DNA from: an uncultured Lachnospiraceae bacterium | Lineage (GTDB): Bacteria > Bacillota > Clostridia > Lachnospirales > Lachnospiraceae | DNA: 12,167 nt | Assembly: GCA_902489925.1 (NCBI GenBank) | Contig: CABUBX010000055.1 | Location: 1 to 12,167, forward strand | Reading direction: 5' to 3' | Part shown: one piece after another, positions 1 through 6,522 of the stretch | Layout: each line of letters starts with the position of its first letter | Numbering within the stretch: position 1 is the stretch's first letter | The notes under the pieces: generated by a model | Database searches by the model: none | Seen by the model: the letters and a program-made list of their open reading frames with translations, nothing else | Told to the model about the DNA's origin: nothing | Translations under genes and position numbers: made by a program

Positions 1-1754
1 ACCTTTGGCGGTTTTCCCGGACGACTTGCGTAATAAGAAGCCACATTCTGTCCAAAGCCGCCGTTTAGCACATTTTCCTCAAGTGTCACCACAAGACGGT
101 GTCTGCCCTCTAATGCCTTTAGCATCTGTGTATCCAAAGGCTTAATAAATCGCGCATTGACAACTGTCGGCTCATAGCCTTGGTTCATCAAAATATCCCG
201 CGCCAGCACCGCTGTCTTTGTCATCGTTCCGACTGCGACAATGGCAATATCCTTTCCCTCAAACAAAAGCTCGCTTTTCCCCGCCTCAATCGGGGCACGA
301 AACGATTTAAGTCCTTCATAGGCTGTCCCCCTTGGATAACGAATTGCCAAGGGACCTTCGAAATGCTCTGAAAACTTTATCGCATCATAAAGCTCATATT
401 TGTTTTTCGGTGCAAACACTGTCATATTCGGTATCGTATTCATGTAAGACAAATCAAGGATTCCCTGATGTGTTTCACCGTCAGCCCCCACAAGTCCTGC
501 CCTGTCAATGCAAAAAACAACAGGCAGACTTTGAATACAGACATCATGAACAATCTGGTCATACGCCCTTTGCATAAACGATGAGTACACCGCCACATAC
601 GGCTTCATCCCTGCTGCCGCAAGCCCTGCCGCAAAGGTCACCGCATGCTGTTCGGCAATACCTACATCAAAAAATCTTTCCTGAAAATGTCTGGCAAACT
701 TTGTAAGCCCGGTGCCATCCGGCATTGCCGCCGTAATTGCCGCAATTTTAGGATTGTTTTTTGCCAGTCTCAATATTGCCGTGGAAAATACATCTGTATA
801 CGATGCCGCAGCACGGCTTTCGCCCAAAGGATTGCCTGTAGACACATCAAACTGCCCGACACCGTGAAACCGTGCCGGTGCTTTTTCCGCAGGCTCATAG
901 CCCTTGCCCTTTTTTGTGATTACATGAAGCACAATCGGCCGTTTACTCCGCTTTGCCACCATAATCGCACGTACAAGCTGGTCAATATCATGACCGTCAA
1001 TGGGTCCGATATAGTTAATGCCCATATCCTCGAAAAAGCCGCTCGGCAAAAGGCGATGCTTAATATTATCCTTTGACTGCTTGAGACTTTTTAGCATCCT
1101 TTCGCCGATTCCCGGAATCCGTTTAAGCGCTGTCTCCACATCATCTTTAAAGTCCACATAGGACTGCTGTGTGCGCATGTTATTGAGATTTTTTGAAAAG
1201 CCGCCGACATTTTCGGAAATCGACATATTATTGTCATTTAAAACAATAATCATGCCCCCGTTAAACTCAGACACATTATTTAACGCTTCATAAGCCATAC
1301 CGCCGGTCATCGAGCCGTCGCCGATGACTGCCGCCACTGTATAATCCTCGCCTAAAATATCCCTCGCACGCGCGTATCCAAGCGCCGCAGAGATTGATGT
1401 CGAGCTGTGCCCCGTATCAAAAGCATCGCACGCACTTTCTCTTTGCTTTGGAAATCCGCTCATTCCCTTATAAGAGCGCAGCCCCGCAAAGGCTTCCTTG
1501 CGTCCTGTAAGTATCTTATGGGTATAAGCCTGATGTCCCACATCCCATATAAGCTTATCCTCCGGAAAATTCATACAAAGATGCAGTGCCATCGTCAGCT
1601 CAACAACACCGAGATTGGAAGCTAAATGCCCGCCGGTCTCACTGACGGACTTTATAATAAAATCTCTGATTTCCTGTGCCAGCGCATCATAATCGGAGGC
1701 GTCAATTTTCTTTATATCATTTGCTTTTTGTATTTTATCTAAAATACCAGACAT
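1..1754 (-). CDS. dxs: 1-deoxy-D-xylulose-5-phosphate synthase (3' end beyond window)
   Basis: First enzyme of the MEP isoprenoid pathway: it condenses pyruvate with glyceraldehyde 3-phosphate to 1-deoxyxylulose 5-phosphate, using thiamine diphosphate, in the cytoplasm. I translated 584 uninterrupted codons. The thiamine-diphosphate motif GDGSMTGG is at residues 145-152, followed by the expected NN. The second domain has GIAEQHA at 365-371 with the catalytic glutamate at 368, and DRAG at 417-420. The frame is still open at the window edge; the family is about 620 residues, so roughly 35-40 C-terminal residues are missing only because of the window boundary. The ATG at 1754 follows a GAGGGG ribosome binding site. 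It starts 15 bases after ispA, which makes the next pathway precursor-consuming enzyme, so the two are very probably cotranscribed. Identification is secure. Confidence 0.98.
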   Translation of the reverse strand, partial: MSGILDKIQKANDIKKIDASDYDALAQEIRDFIIKSVSETGGHLASNLGVVELTMALHLCMNFPEDKLIWDVGHQAYTHKILTGRKEAFAGLRSYKGMSGFPKQRESACDAFDTGHSSTSISAALGYARARDILGEDYTVAAVIGDGSMTGGMAYEALNNVSEFNGGMIIVLNDNNMSISENVGGFSKNLNNMRTQQSYVDFKDDVETALKRIPGIGERMLKSLKQSKDNIKHRLLPSGFFEDMGINYIGPIDGHDIDQLVRAIMVAKRSKRPIVLHVITKKGKGYEPAEKAPARFHGVGQFDVSTGNPLGESRAAASYTDVFSTAILRLAKNNPKIAAITAAMPDGTGLTKFARHFQERFFDVGIAEQHAVTFAAGLAAAGMKPYVAVYSSFMQRAYDQIVHDVCIQSLPVVFCIDRAGLVGADGETHQGILDLSYMNTIPNMTVFAPKNKYELYDAIKFSEHFEGPLAIRYPRGTAYEGLKSFRAPIEAGKSELLFEGKDIAIVAVGTMTKTAVLARDILMNQGYEPTVVNARFIKPLDTQMLKALEGRHRLVVTLEENVLNGGFGQNVASYYASRPGKPPK

Positions 1755-1769
1755 AGCGTCCCCTCTTTA

Positions 1770-2669
1770 TTATTTTTCTCTATGGATAAGCCAAAGCAAA
1801 AGCGCTTCAAGAAATTCACTTTCTCCTTCCTGTGCCCTAAGAAGCTCTAATGCAGCATCTGTCAGCTTTTGTACATAAGCCTTTGCCCCGTCAATCCCGA
1901 ATAACGTCACATAGGTTGTCTTATCATTTTTCTCATCACTGTGCGTCTGCTTCCCCAAAACCTCCAAAGAACTGGTCACATCAAGAATATCATCCTGAAT
2001 CTGGAAAGCAATTCCCGTATACTTTGCAATCTTTTCCATGTCATCTACAGATGACTCATCTGCCCCTGCCAAAACAGCACCAATCATCATCGCACATTCA
2101 ATCAGCGCACTCGTCTTCATCTCGTAAATAAAATCCAGCGTTTCTTTTGACACAGCATGTCCGCTTTCCAAAACATCCACAACCTGTCCTCCGAGCATAC
2201 CGTATGCCCCCGGTTTTGATGCAAGAATTTTTAAAGCCTTTGCAGCCCGCCTTAATTCATCCTCATTTTTGGCAGTCTCCAAAGCCTTTGCAGCTGTCTC
2301 ATAGGCAAAATTCAAAAGACCGTCACCGGCAAGAATCGCCATATCCTCACCGTAAACCTTCCATGTTGTCTTTTTTCCGCGTCTGTATTCATCATTATCC
2401 ATGGCGGGCAGGTCATCATGGACAAGCGAATACGTATGAATCATCTCGATTGCAGCCATAAACGGATTAAGCAGTGCCTCTTTGCAGCCACCGAACATAT
2501 CCGCAGCTGCCTTCATCATCAATGGCCGCAGACGCTTCCCGCCGGCAAGCACGCTGTAATTCATCGCCTCAAAAACCCGTTTTTGAAGTCCCGCCTCCTC
2601 TGGCAGGAGGTTATTAATCACAGCTTCTGTCTCTGCGACCTTTTCATTCATGATTTTCGTAAATTCCAT
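1770..2669 (-). CDS. ispA: Farnesyl/geranylgeranyl diphosphate synthase (polyprenyl synthetase family)
   Basis: Cytosolic trans-prenyltransferase that adds isopentenyl diphosphate to allylic diphosphates, giving farnesyl diphosphate for undecaprenol, quinone and other prenyl lipids. From the chosen start (299 residues) it shows GKRLRP at 44-49, the first aspartate-rich motif HDDLPAMDND at 84-93 (DDxxxxD) and the second, DDILD, at 226-230. The tyrosine five residues before the first motif resembles E. coli IspA, which favours a C15 product; chain length remains an inference. The ATG at 2669 has GGGAG nine bases upstream. The in-frame ATG at 2678 directly abuts that GGGAG and would be poorly placed, so I prefer 2669. 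The start lies inside the end of xseB (26-base overlap), suggesting coupled translation. Confidence 0.95.
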   Translation of the reverse strand: MEFTKIMNEKVAETEAVINNLLPEEAGLQKRVFEAMNYSVLAGGKRLRPLMMKAAADMFGGCKEALLNPFMAAIEMIHTYSLVHDDLPAMDNDEYRRGKKTTWKVYGEDMAILAGDGLLNFAYETAAKALETAKNEDELRRAAKALKILASKPGAYGMLGGQVVDVLESGHAVSKETLDFIYEMKTSALIECAMMIGAVLAGADESSVDDMEKIAKYTGIAFQIQDDILDVTSSLEVLGKQTHSDEKNDKTTYVTLFGIDGAKAYVQKLTDAALELLRAQEGESEFLEALLLWLIHREK

Positions 2670-2865
2670 CTGCCTCATCTCCCGCTTTTAACTCTATCAT
2701 CTGCTTCTCAACCTTATCAATGGCATCGTTGCAGTATTTTACAAGCTTAACACCCTCTGTATAAAGCTTAAAAGATGCCTCAAGGCTCATATCCTCACTC
2801 TCAAGCTTTGAAATTGCCGTTTCCAGCTGTTCAAATGCCGTTTCCAATGTCTTCTTTCCCGCCAT
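2644..2865 (-). CDS. xseB: Exodeoxyribonuclease VII small subunit
   Basis: Small subunit of exonuclease VII, which together with XseA degrades single-stranded DNA from both ends into oligonucleotides. The product is 73 residues, usual for the family, with the typical pattern of an early FEQLETAISKLE helix, a central MSLEASFKLYTEGVKLVKYC stretch and a charged C-terminal helix; it is expected to form a helical hairpin that binds the C-terminal coiled coil of XseA. The ATG at 2865 is preceded by AAAGGAT. Only three bases separate it from the xseA stop, and its 3' end overlaps the ispA start, so xseA, xseB and ispA read as one coupled unit. Confidence 0.96.
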   Translation of the reverse strand: MAGKKTLETAFEQLETAISKLESEDMSLEASFKLYTEGVKLVKYCNDAIDKVEKQMIELKAGDEADGIYENHE

Positions 2866-2868
2866 AGT

Positions 2869-4077
2869 CTATCCTTTCTTTTCGGATTTTTTCTCTTTGA
2901 CGACTGCACAAAGACTTCCGTCTGCCATCGTCACTGTAATCTCACTGTTCAACTCCACATCCGACACACTTTTAATAATCTGATGCTTCGCACCGGTCAC
3001 AAAGGCATAGCCGCCCTTTAGCCGCGCCAGCGGTGATACTCCGTCAAGACGGGCCGAATCCATCGCCAAGCGATGCTTTGCCTCTGTAAGAAGCGTCTCC
3101 ATCCTTACAGACAGCCGTTCCTCAAGCATCAGCGCCCGCTGTCTTTTTTCCATAATGCGGCGCTTAGGACTTAAATGTTCAAGACTTTTCTTTAGACGTT
3201 CACACCGCAGTCTTTGCTCTGAAACCCTGCGAAGCATCGCCGTGTTAAGCCGCACCGAAATCTCATCCAGCCGCGCCAGCATACCGAGCATATCCGCGCA
3301 GGCCAGCTCTGCCGCCGCCGATGGTGTCGGCGCTCTTAAATCGGCTGCGTAATCGGCAATTGTATAATCTGTCTCATGGCCTACAGCAGAAATCACCGGT
3401 GTATGGCAGGCGTAAATCGCCCGCGCGACAATTTCTTCATTAAAAGCCCATAAATCCTCAATAGAACCGCCGCCCCGTCCGGCGATAATCACATCGACAC
3501 CATAGTCATCCAGTATTTTGATTGCACGCACGATGGACTTGGCCGCCCCGTCACCCTGAACCTTCGCCGGACACAAAACAAGCTGTATAAAAGGATTTCT
3601 TCTTGTTGTCACATGAATCATATCCTGCAGCGCCGCCCCTGTCTTTGCGGTCACAATACCGATGGATTTTGCAAATGCCGGGATAGGCTTTTTGTGAGCC
3701 GCATCAAAAATCCCTTCCGCTTCAAGCTTCTTTTTAAGCAAATCGAACTGCTGATATAAAAAGCCAACGCCGTCTGCTGCAATCTCATTTGCATAAAGCT
3801 GGTATTTTCCGTCGCGCTCATAGACACGGATGCTTCCCAGCACAATAACCTGCTGCCCTTCGGTAAGCCTAAATGTAAGTCCCCTTCTTGCACTTGCAAA
3901 CATCACACAGGCAATCGCACTGCCTTTATCCTTTAATGTAAAATAAATATGTCCCGATGTATGATATTTACAGTTGGATATCTCTCCCTTTACATAAATA
4001 CGGTTCAGCGCATAATCGCTCTCAAACATCTGCCGAATGTACTGATTTACCGCCGAAACCGAATATATCTCCTTCAT
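2869..4077 (-). CDS. xseA: Exodeoxyribonuclease VII large subunit
   Basis: Catalytic large subunit of exonuclease VII, active on single-stranded DNA in repair and recombination. The 402-residue product has an N-terminal OB-fold domain (about residues 4-100, including GEISNCKYHTSGHIYF at 31-46). The catalytic domain has GRGGGSIEDLWAFNEE at 200-215 and the conserved AVGHETDYTIADYAADLRAPTP stretch at about 231-252 (in order: GHETD, then D245 and D247, then RAPTP). A charged, arginine- and leucine-rich segment from about 265 to 345 is the expected coiled coil that docks XseB, and the C-terminus is lysine-rich. Length fits the family. The start at 4077 lies 18 bases after nusB; the ribosome binding site is a modest GGTGG. 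In B. subtilis folD sits between nusB and xseA; it is not present here. Confidence 0.97.
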   Translation of the reverse strand: MKEIYSVSAVNQYIRQMFESDYALNRIYVKGEISNCKYHTSGHIYFTLKDKGSAIACVMFASARRGLTFRLTEGQQVIVLGSIRVYERDGKYQLYANEIAADGVGFLYQQFDLLKKKLEAEGIFDAAHKKPIPAFAKSIGIVTAKTGAALQDMIHVTTRRNPFIQLVLCPAKVQGDGAAKSIVRAIKILDDYGVDVIIAGRGGGSIEDLWAFNEEIVARAIYACHTPVISAVGHETDYTIADYAADLRAPTPSAAAELACADMLGMLARLDEISVRLNTAMLRRVSEQRLRCERLKKSLEHLSPKRRIMEKRQRALMLEERLSVRMETLLTEAKHRLAMDSARLDGVSPLARLKGGYAFVTGAKHQIIKSVSDVELNSEITVTMADGSLCAVVKEKKSEKKG

Positions 4078-4095
4078 AGTCCACCAAAATCCTTA

Positions 4096-4491
4096 CTAAG
4101 CGAGCTTTGCAAGCACACCGTTAACAAAGCGTGCCGAATCATCACTGCCGTAACGCTTTGCAAGCTCAACAGCCTCATTGATTGCCACACCGGTCGGCAC
4201 TTCATCATCCTCAATCATCTCATAAAGCGCAATACGGATTAAAATTAAATCCGTCTTTGACATACGGTCTGTTTTCCAGCCTGTCGCCACTGCATTAATC
4301 TTCTCGTCAAGCCAGTCTCTCTTTTCAAAAATCTGCGCGCACTTATCATGAATATAAGCCACTTCCTTTTCTGTCGGTTCGGCAAGCGCACCTGTATAAA
4401 GAGCTGCCTGCTCATCAAATTCCGCCGCCTCGTGAAACTCCATGCTGAATAATAATCGTAATACATGCTCTCTTAATTCTCTAATTCTCAT
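4096..4491 (-). CDS. nusB: Transcription antitermination factor NusB
   Basis: RNA-binding all-helical protein that pairs with NusE (ribosomal protein S10) at boxA RNA and keeps RNA polymerase processive, mainly in rRNA operons. The 131-residue product equals the usual length. It has the N-terminal RELREHVLRLLFSMEF helix and the highly conserved C-terminal segment with INEAVELAKRYGSDDSARFVNGVLAKL features (INEAVELAK, then FVNGVL). I chose the ATG at 4491 because AGGAG lies seven bases upstream; an in-frame ATG at 4512 would place that site inside the gene. It is the first gene of the nusB-xseA-xseB-ispA-dxs run and lies only 45 bases downstream of a strong intrinsic terminator, so its expression may depend on readthrough. 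Confidence 0.96.
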   Translation of the reverse strand: MRIRELREHVLRLLFSMEFHEAAEFDEQAALYTGALAEPTEKEVAYIHDKCAQIFEKRDWLDEKINAVATGWKTDRMSKTDLILIRIALYEMIEDDEVPTGVAINEAVELAKRYGSDDSARFVNGVLAKLA

Positions 4492-4536
4492 GCTTTTTCT
4501 CCTCTGTATCATACGGACTCACTGTGCCATATATGC

Positions 4537-4575
4537 AAAAAGGCTGTCTAACAATGAGAAAGACAGCCGTTTGCA
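4537..4575 (-). terminator. Intrinsic terminator after the Asp23-family gene
   Basis: On the minus strand an 8-bp perfect stem (GGCTGTCT with AGACAGCC, positions 4568-4561 and 4549-4542) encloses an 11-base loop and is followed by five T residues. The outer flanks TGCAAA and TTTGCA can extend the pairing. It starts about 13 bases after the TAA of the Asp23-family gene and ends 45 bases before nusB, so it should stop most transcripts coming from upstream. Because of the extended symmetry it could have some activity in both directions. Confidence 0.88.
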
Positions 4576-4587
4576 CATAAGCAGTTA

Positions 4588-4977
4588 CTATTTATCATTG
4601 TCAAGGTCCACATCTGTTATTCGAATATTTATCTCAGATACTGTAAGTCCGGTCATCGTCTCAATGGCACTTTTTACCTTTTCCTGAACAGCCTTTGAAA
4701 CTTCAGGAATACTGTAGCCGTAAGCAATATTAATTGTCAAGTCCACACACACATCCTCCGGTGTCACGACAACTTTAACGCCTTTAGAAAGGTTCTTCAT
4801 ACCAAGCTTTCCTACAAGCTCGTTTGTAATATTGCCTGCCATTGATGAAACACCCTTAACTTCGGTAGCTGAAAGACCGGCAATGATGGCAACAACTTCA
4901 TCGGCAATCTTTACCGAGCCAAGTGTATGTCCGCCTTCTGCCGCATAGCTGCCTGTATTTTCCTGTTCCTTTGCCAT
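4588..4977 (-). CDS. Asp23/Gls24 family protein (YqhY position)
   Basis: Small Asp23/Gls24-family (DUF322) protein of 129 residues. Visible features are GSVKIADEVVAIIAGLSATEVKGVSSM near residues 20-46, the central VKVVVTPEDVCVDLTINIAYG segment and the C-terminal VKSAIETMTGLTVSEINIRITDVDL segment, all typical of the family. In B. subtilis the gene at this place, between accBC and nusB, is yqhY, whose loss perturbs acetyl-CoA carboxylase; the biochemical activity is not established. Here accBC are absent. The ATG at 4977 is chosen because GGAGG lies eight bases upstream; nearer upstream ATGs at 4983 and 4992 are too close to, or ahead of, this site. It has its own sigma-A-type promoter and a terminator, so it looks monocistronic. 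Confidence 0.92.
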   Translation of the reverse strand: MAKEQENTGSYAAEGGHTLGSVKIADEVVAIIAGLSATEVKGVSSMAGNITNELVGKLGMKNLSKGVKVVVTPEDVCVDLTINIAYGYSIPEVSKAVQEKVKSAIETMTGLTVSEINIRITDVDLDNDK

Positions 4978-5023
4978 ATACATAACCTCCATATTTCTTC
5001 TGATACTGTCAATCATTATGCTT

Positions 5024-5052
5024 ATTATATCAAATCTATATCCTTTTGAAAA
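5024..5052 (-). promoter_or_regulatory. Sigma-A-type promoter of the Asp23-family gene
   Basis: A perfect TATAAT (5029-5024, minus strand) lies 17 bases after TTTTCA (5052-5047), which matches TTGACA at four of six positions. Transcription would begin near 5017, giving a leader of about 40 bases with the GGAGG site in it. The surroundings are very AT-rich. The -35 element lies 25 bases beyond the spoIIIAH stop, so this promoter separates vegetative expression of the Asp23-family gene from the sporulation operon. Confidence 0.72.
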
Positions 5053-5076
5053 GAAATTATTCAAAAATAATAAAGA

Positions 5077-5832
5077 TTATTCATTTAAAGTCGTAATTAC
5101 AATTTTTTCGGCGCCGACACCGGTCTTGCGCTTAACAATATCTTCAATCTGTGTCCTCTGCGTATCATCCAGCGATTCAAGACAGATGACAACATCCACA
5201 CTCTCCTCCGTAATCGATACAACCGAATTTTTAAAGCCCTTTGCCTCCAACAGTGTTTCTGCCGCCTGTTCTTTTTCTGCCGTGTCATTTAATTCCATAA
5301 GACTTTGGGCTGCCTCCTGCTTTAGCGCCTCATCACCCGCACTGTCATTAATAATGTCCATCAGCATCTCCTTATTTTGTGAACGCACCTGCTCTCTGTT
5401 AAGCTTTGCTGCCGCCGAAAAGCCTTTTGCAGCCTGAGAGCTTGTAAGTACAGCCTCGCCAATGCTTCCCACATCATCAATATTTTCAGTTTCTGCCTGT
5501 GTAACGTCTGTACTGTCGGTACCGGCCGCACCGTCTGTACTATCTGCACCCTCTATACTGTCTGCGGCCTCCGGGCTGCTGCCGCCCTCCTTTGTCTCGG
5601 CCTGCAGACTCTCCCCGGCTTCATTAACGGCAGCCATATCCTCCTCCGGGGCAACATCGACATCCACAAGCATATCCCCTGCCCCGGCCTGCGCCTGATT
5701 CGAGGACAGTTCTGCCTGACTGCCCGAAATCGGCGCTGACTCATCCGCCGTAAAGTTTAAATAGCCGGCAACAACAATCATTATAACCAGCGACGTAATA
5801 ATCACTTGATTTTTCTTAATGATTCTTTTCAA
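5077..5832 (-). CDS. spoIIIAH: Stage III sporulation protein AH
   Basis: Mother-cell ring protein of the SpoIIIA-SpoIIQ channel; in B. subtilis its extracellular domain binds forespore SpoIIQ across the intermembrane space and resembles the EscJ/PrgK/FliF ring-building fold. The 251-residue product has a short basic N-terminus, a membrane segment at about residues 9-27, a long acidic low-complexity linker at about 29-130 (many D, E, S, G, A) and the family's C-terminal domain from about 140 to 251, starting AAKLNREQVRSQNKEMLMDI. It is longer than the roughly 218-residue B. subtilis protein, the excess being in the linker. The start is TTG at 5832 with AGGAGGG eight bases upstream; no in-frame ATG precedes the membrane segment and an in-frame stop lies just upstream. 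An 84-base gap with a sigma-E-like promoter separates it from spoIIIAG. Confidence 0.93.
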   Translation of the reverse strand: MKRIIKKNQVIITSLVIMIVVAGYLNFTADESAPISGSQAELSSNQAQAGAGDMLVDVDVAPEEDMAAVNEAGESLQAETKEGGSSPEAADSIEGADSTDGAAGTDSTDVTQAETENIDDVGSIGEAVLTSSQAAKGFSAAAKLNREQVRSQNKEMLMDIINDSAGDEALKQEAAQSLMELNDTAEKEQAAETLLEAKGFKNSVVSITEESVDVVICLESLDDTQRTQIEDIVKRKTGVGAEKIVITTLNE

Positions 5833-5840
5833 ACCGTTTT

Positions 5841-5847
5841 CCCTCCT
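5841..5847 (-). promoter_or_regulatory. Ribosome binding site deciding the TTG start of spoIIIAH
   Basis: AGGAGGG on the minus strand ends eight bases before the TTG at 5832. A near-perfect Shine-Dalgarno match at ideal spacing, together with an in-frame TGA a few codons upstream, makes TTG the only sensible start. Confidence 0.85.
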
Positions 5848-5872
5848 GTTTCAAATTCATTTTACTACTTTC

Positions 5873-5902
5873 ATCCTATGTGACCGCACAAAAAACTATG
5901 CC
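5873..5902 (-). promoter_or_regulatory. Sigma-E-like internal promoter before spoIIIAH
   Basis: On the minus strand GGCATAGT (5902-5895) and CATAGGAT (5880-5873) are separated by 14 bases. The first matches the B. subtilis sigma-E -35 pattern GTCATATT at six of eight positions, and the second keeps CATA and the final T of the -10 pattern CATACAAT. A start site near 5866 would leave a leader of about 33 bases that includes the AGGAGGG site of spoIIIAH. It lies in the largest intergenic gap of the operon. The match is by eye against the Bacillus consensus. Confidence 0.5.
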
Positions 5903-5916
5903 TTTAAACATCGGCG

Positions 5917-6522
5917 CTATTTCATTTTTACAACTTTTATTTTATGTACAGGCACATCAAAAAGCGCCTGTACCGTATGAATAATCTCCGTCTCAATTTC
6001 AGACTCTCCCGCACCTTTTGCAGCCACCGCCACCCCTGCAAGCTCAGGAACAAGAGATTTCACAACATAAGGCGAGGTTTGGCTGCCCGACTGATTCATG
6101 ACCGATACTTCGCCCGAGGTACTGTTTTTTGTTGTCCGCCGTCCGCCGCTTCCGTCCGCCTCCTCAGATACAGACATATCCGTTGTCACGTCCTTTTCTA
6201 TAACAAGCTCTCGCGATGCCCGTGCCGTAATCATGACCTCCACCTCCCCCACGCCGTCAATTTCAGACAGCACCTGTTTAAGACGCTTCTCCTGACGTTC
6301 TACATAAACTTCAAGGCTTTCTGAATCTGTCCCGCTGCCAATACCTATTTTATGACTGTCTTGCGTATCCTGACCTTCCGAAAGCGCATAACCCTCTTTT
6401 TGGGAATTTCCCGACACCGGCCATAAAATAACAAGCAGCAGCATTCCCGTACCGGCGGCAATTAAAAACTTCTGTTTTTTTGTCAGCTCAATTTTTGTTT
6501 TCAACAGTCTCACCTTCCCCAT
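5917..6522 (-). CDS. spoIIIAG: Stage III sporulation protein AG
   Basis: Membrane-anchored ring protein of the SpoIIIA complex; B. subtilis SpoIIIAG forms a large ring related to type III secretion ring proteins in the intermembrane space. The 201-residue product has a lysine-rich cytoplasmic N-terminus, one membrane segment at about residues 19-37, a charged region, a ring-building-type segment around 68-112 (YVERQEKRLKQVLSEIDGVGEVEVMI), a glycine/serine/threonine-rich insert at about 113-150 and a final domain (KSLVPELAGVAVAAKGAG, then EIIHTVQALFDVPVHKIKVVKMK). The ATG at 6522 has only a weak GGAT site. A TTG at 6504 has AAGGTG six bases upstream and may be the real start, giving 195 residues. 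Either start overlaps the end of spoIIIAF. Confidence 0.92.
   Translation of the reverse strand: MGKVRLLKTKIELTKKQKFLIAAGTGMLLLVILWPVSGNSQKEGYALSEGQDTQDSHKIGIGSGTDSESLEVYVERQEKRLKQVLSEIDGVGEVEVMITARASRELVIEKDVTTDMSVSEEADGSGGRRTTKNSTSGEVSVMNQSGSQTSPYVVKSLVPELAGVAVAAKGAGESEIETEIIHTVQALFDVPVHKIKVVKMK

Noticed and set aside
645..1076. Plus-strand open frame of 143 residues opposite dxs
   Set aside because: Lies wholly antisense to a well-conserved dxs frame, is cysteine- and arginine-rich with no recognisable domain, and has no credible ribosome binding site.
4508..4513. TATGAT as a -10 element for a nusB promoter, with TTGCAT 19 bases upstream
   Set aside because: Transcription would start near 4501, inside the AGGAG ribosome binding site at 4499-4504, and the spacing is long with a poor -35.
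5007..5012. Perfect TTGACA on the minus strand upstream of the Asp23-family gene
   Set aside because: No -10-like hexamer lies 16-18 bases downstream; that position falls in the GGAGG ribosome binding site. The TATAAT at 5029-5024 with TTTTCA is the better promoter.
4978..5064. Longer Asp23-family start at 5064 adding about 29 residues
   Set aside because: The extension would include the TATAAT promoter, and the ribosome binding site fits the ATG at 4977.
5063..5081. AT-only hairpin (AATAAT, CTTT, ATTATT) followed by T residues at the end of spoIIIAH
   Set aside because: Six A-T pairs without any G-C are too weak for a dependable intrinsic terminator; it overlaps the stop codon and fits general AT-rich promoter DNA.
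5018..5437. Plus-strand serine-rich open frame of 139 residues opposite spoIIIAH
   Set aside because: Its composition is the complement of the acidic spoIIIAH coding sequence and it resembles no family; an artefact of the opposite strand.
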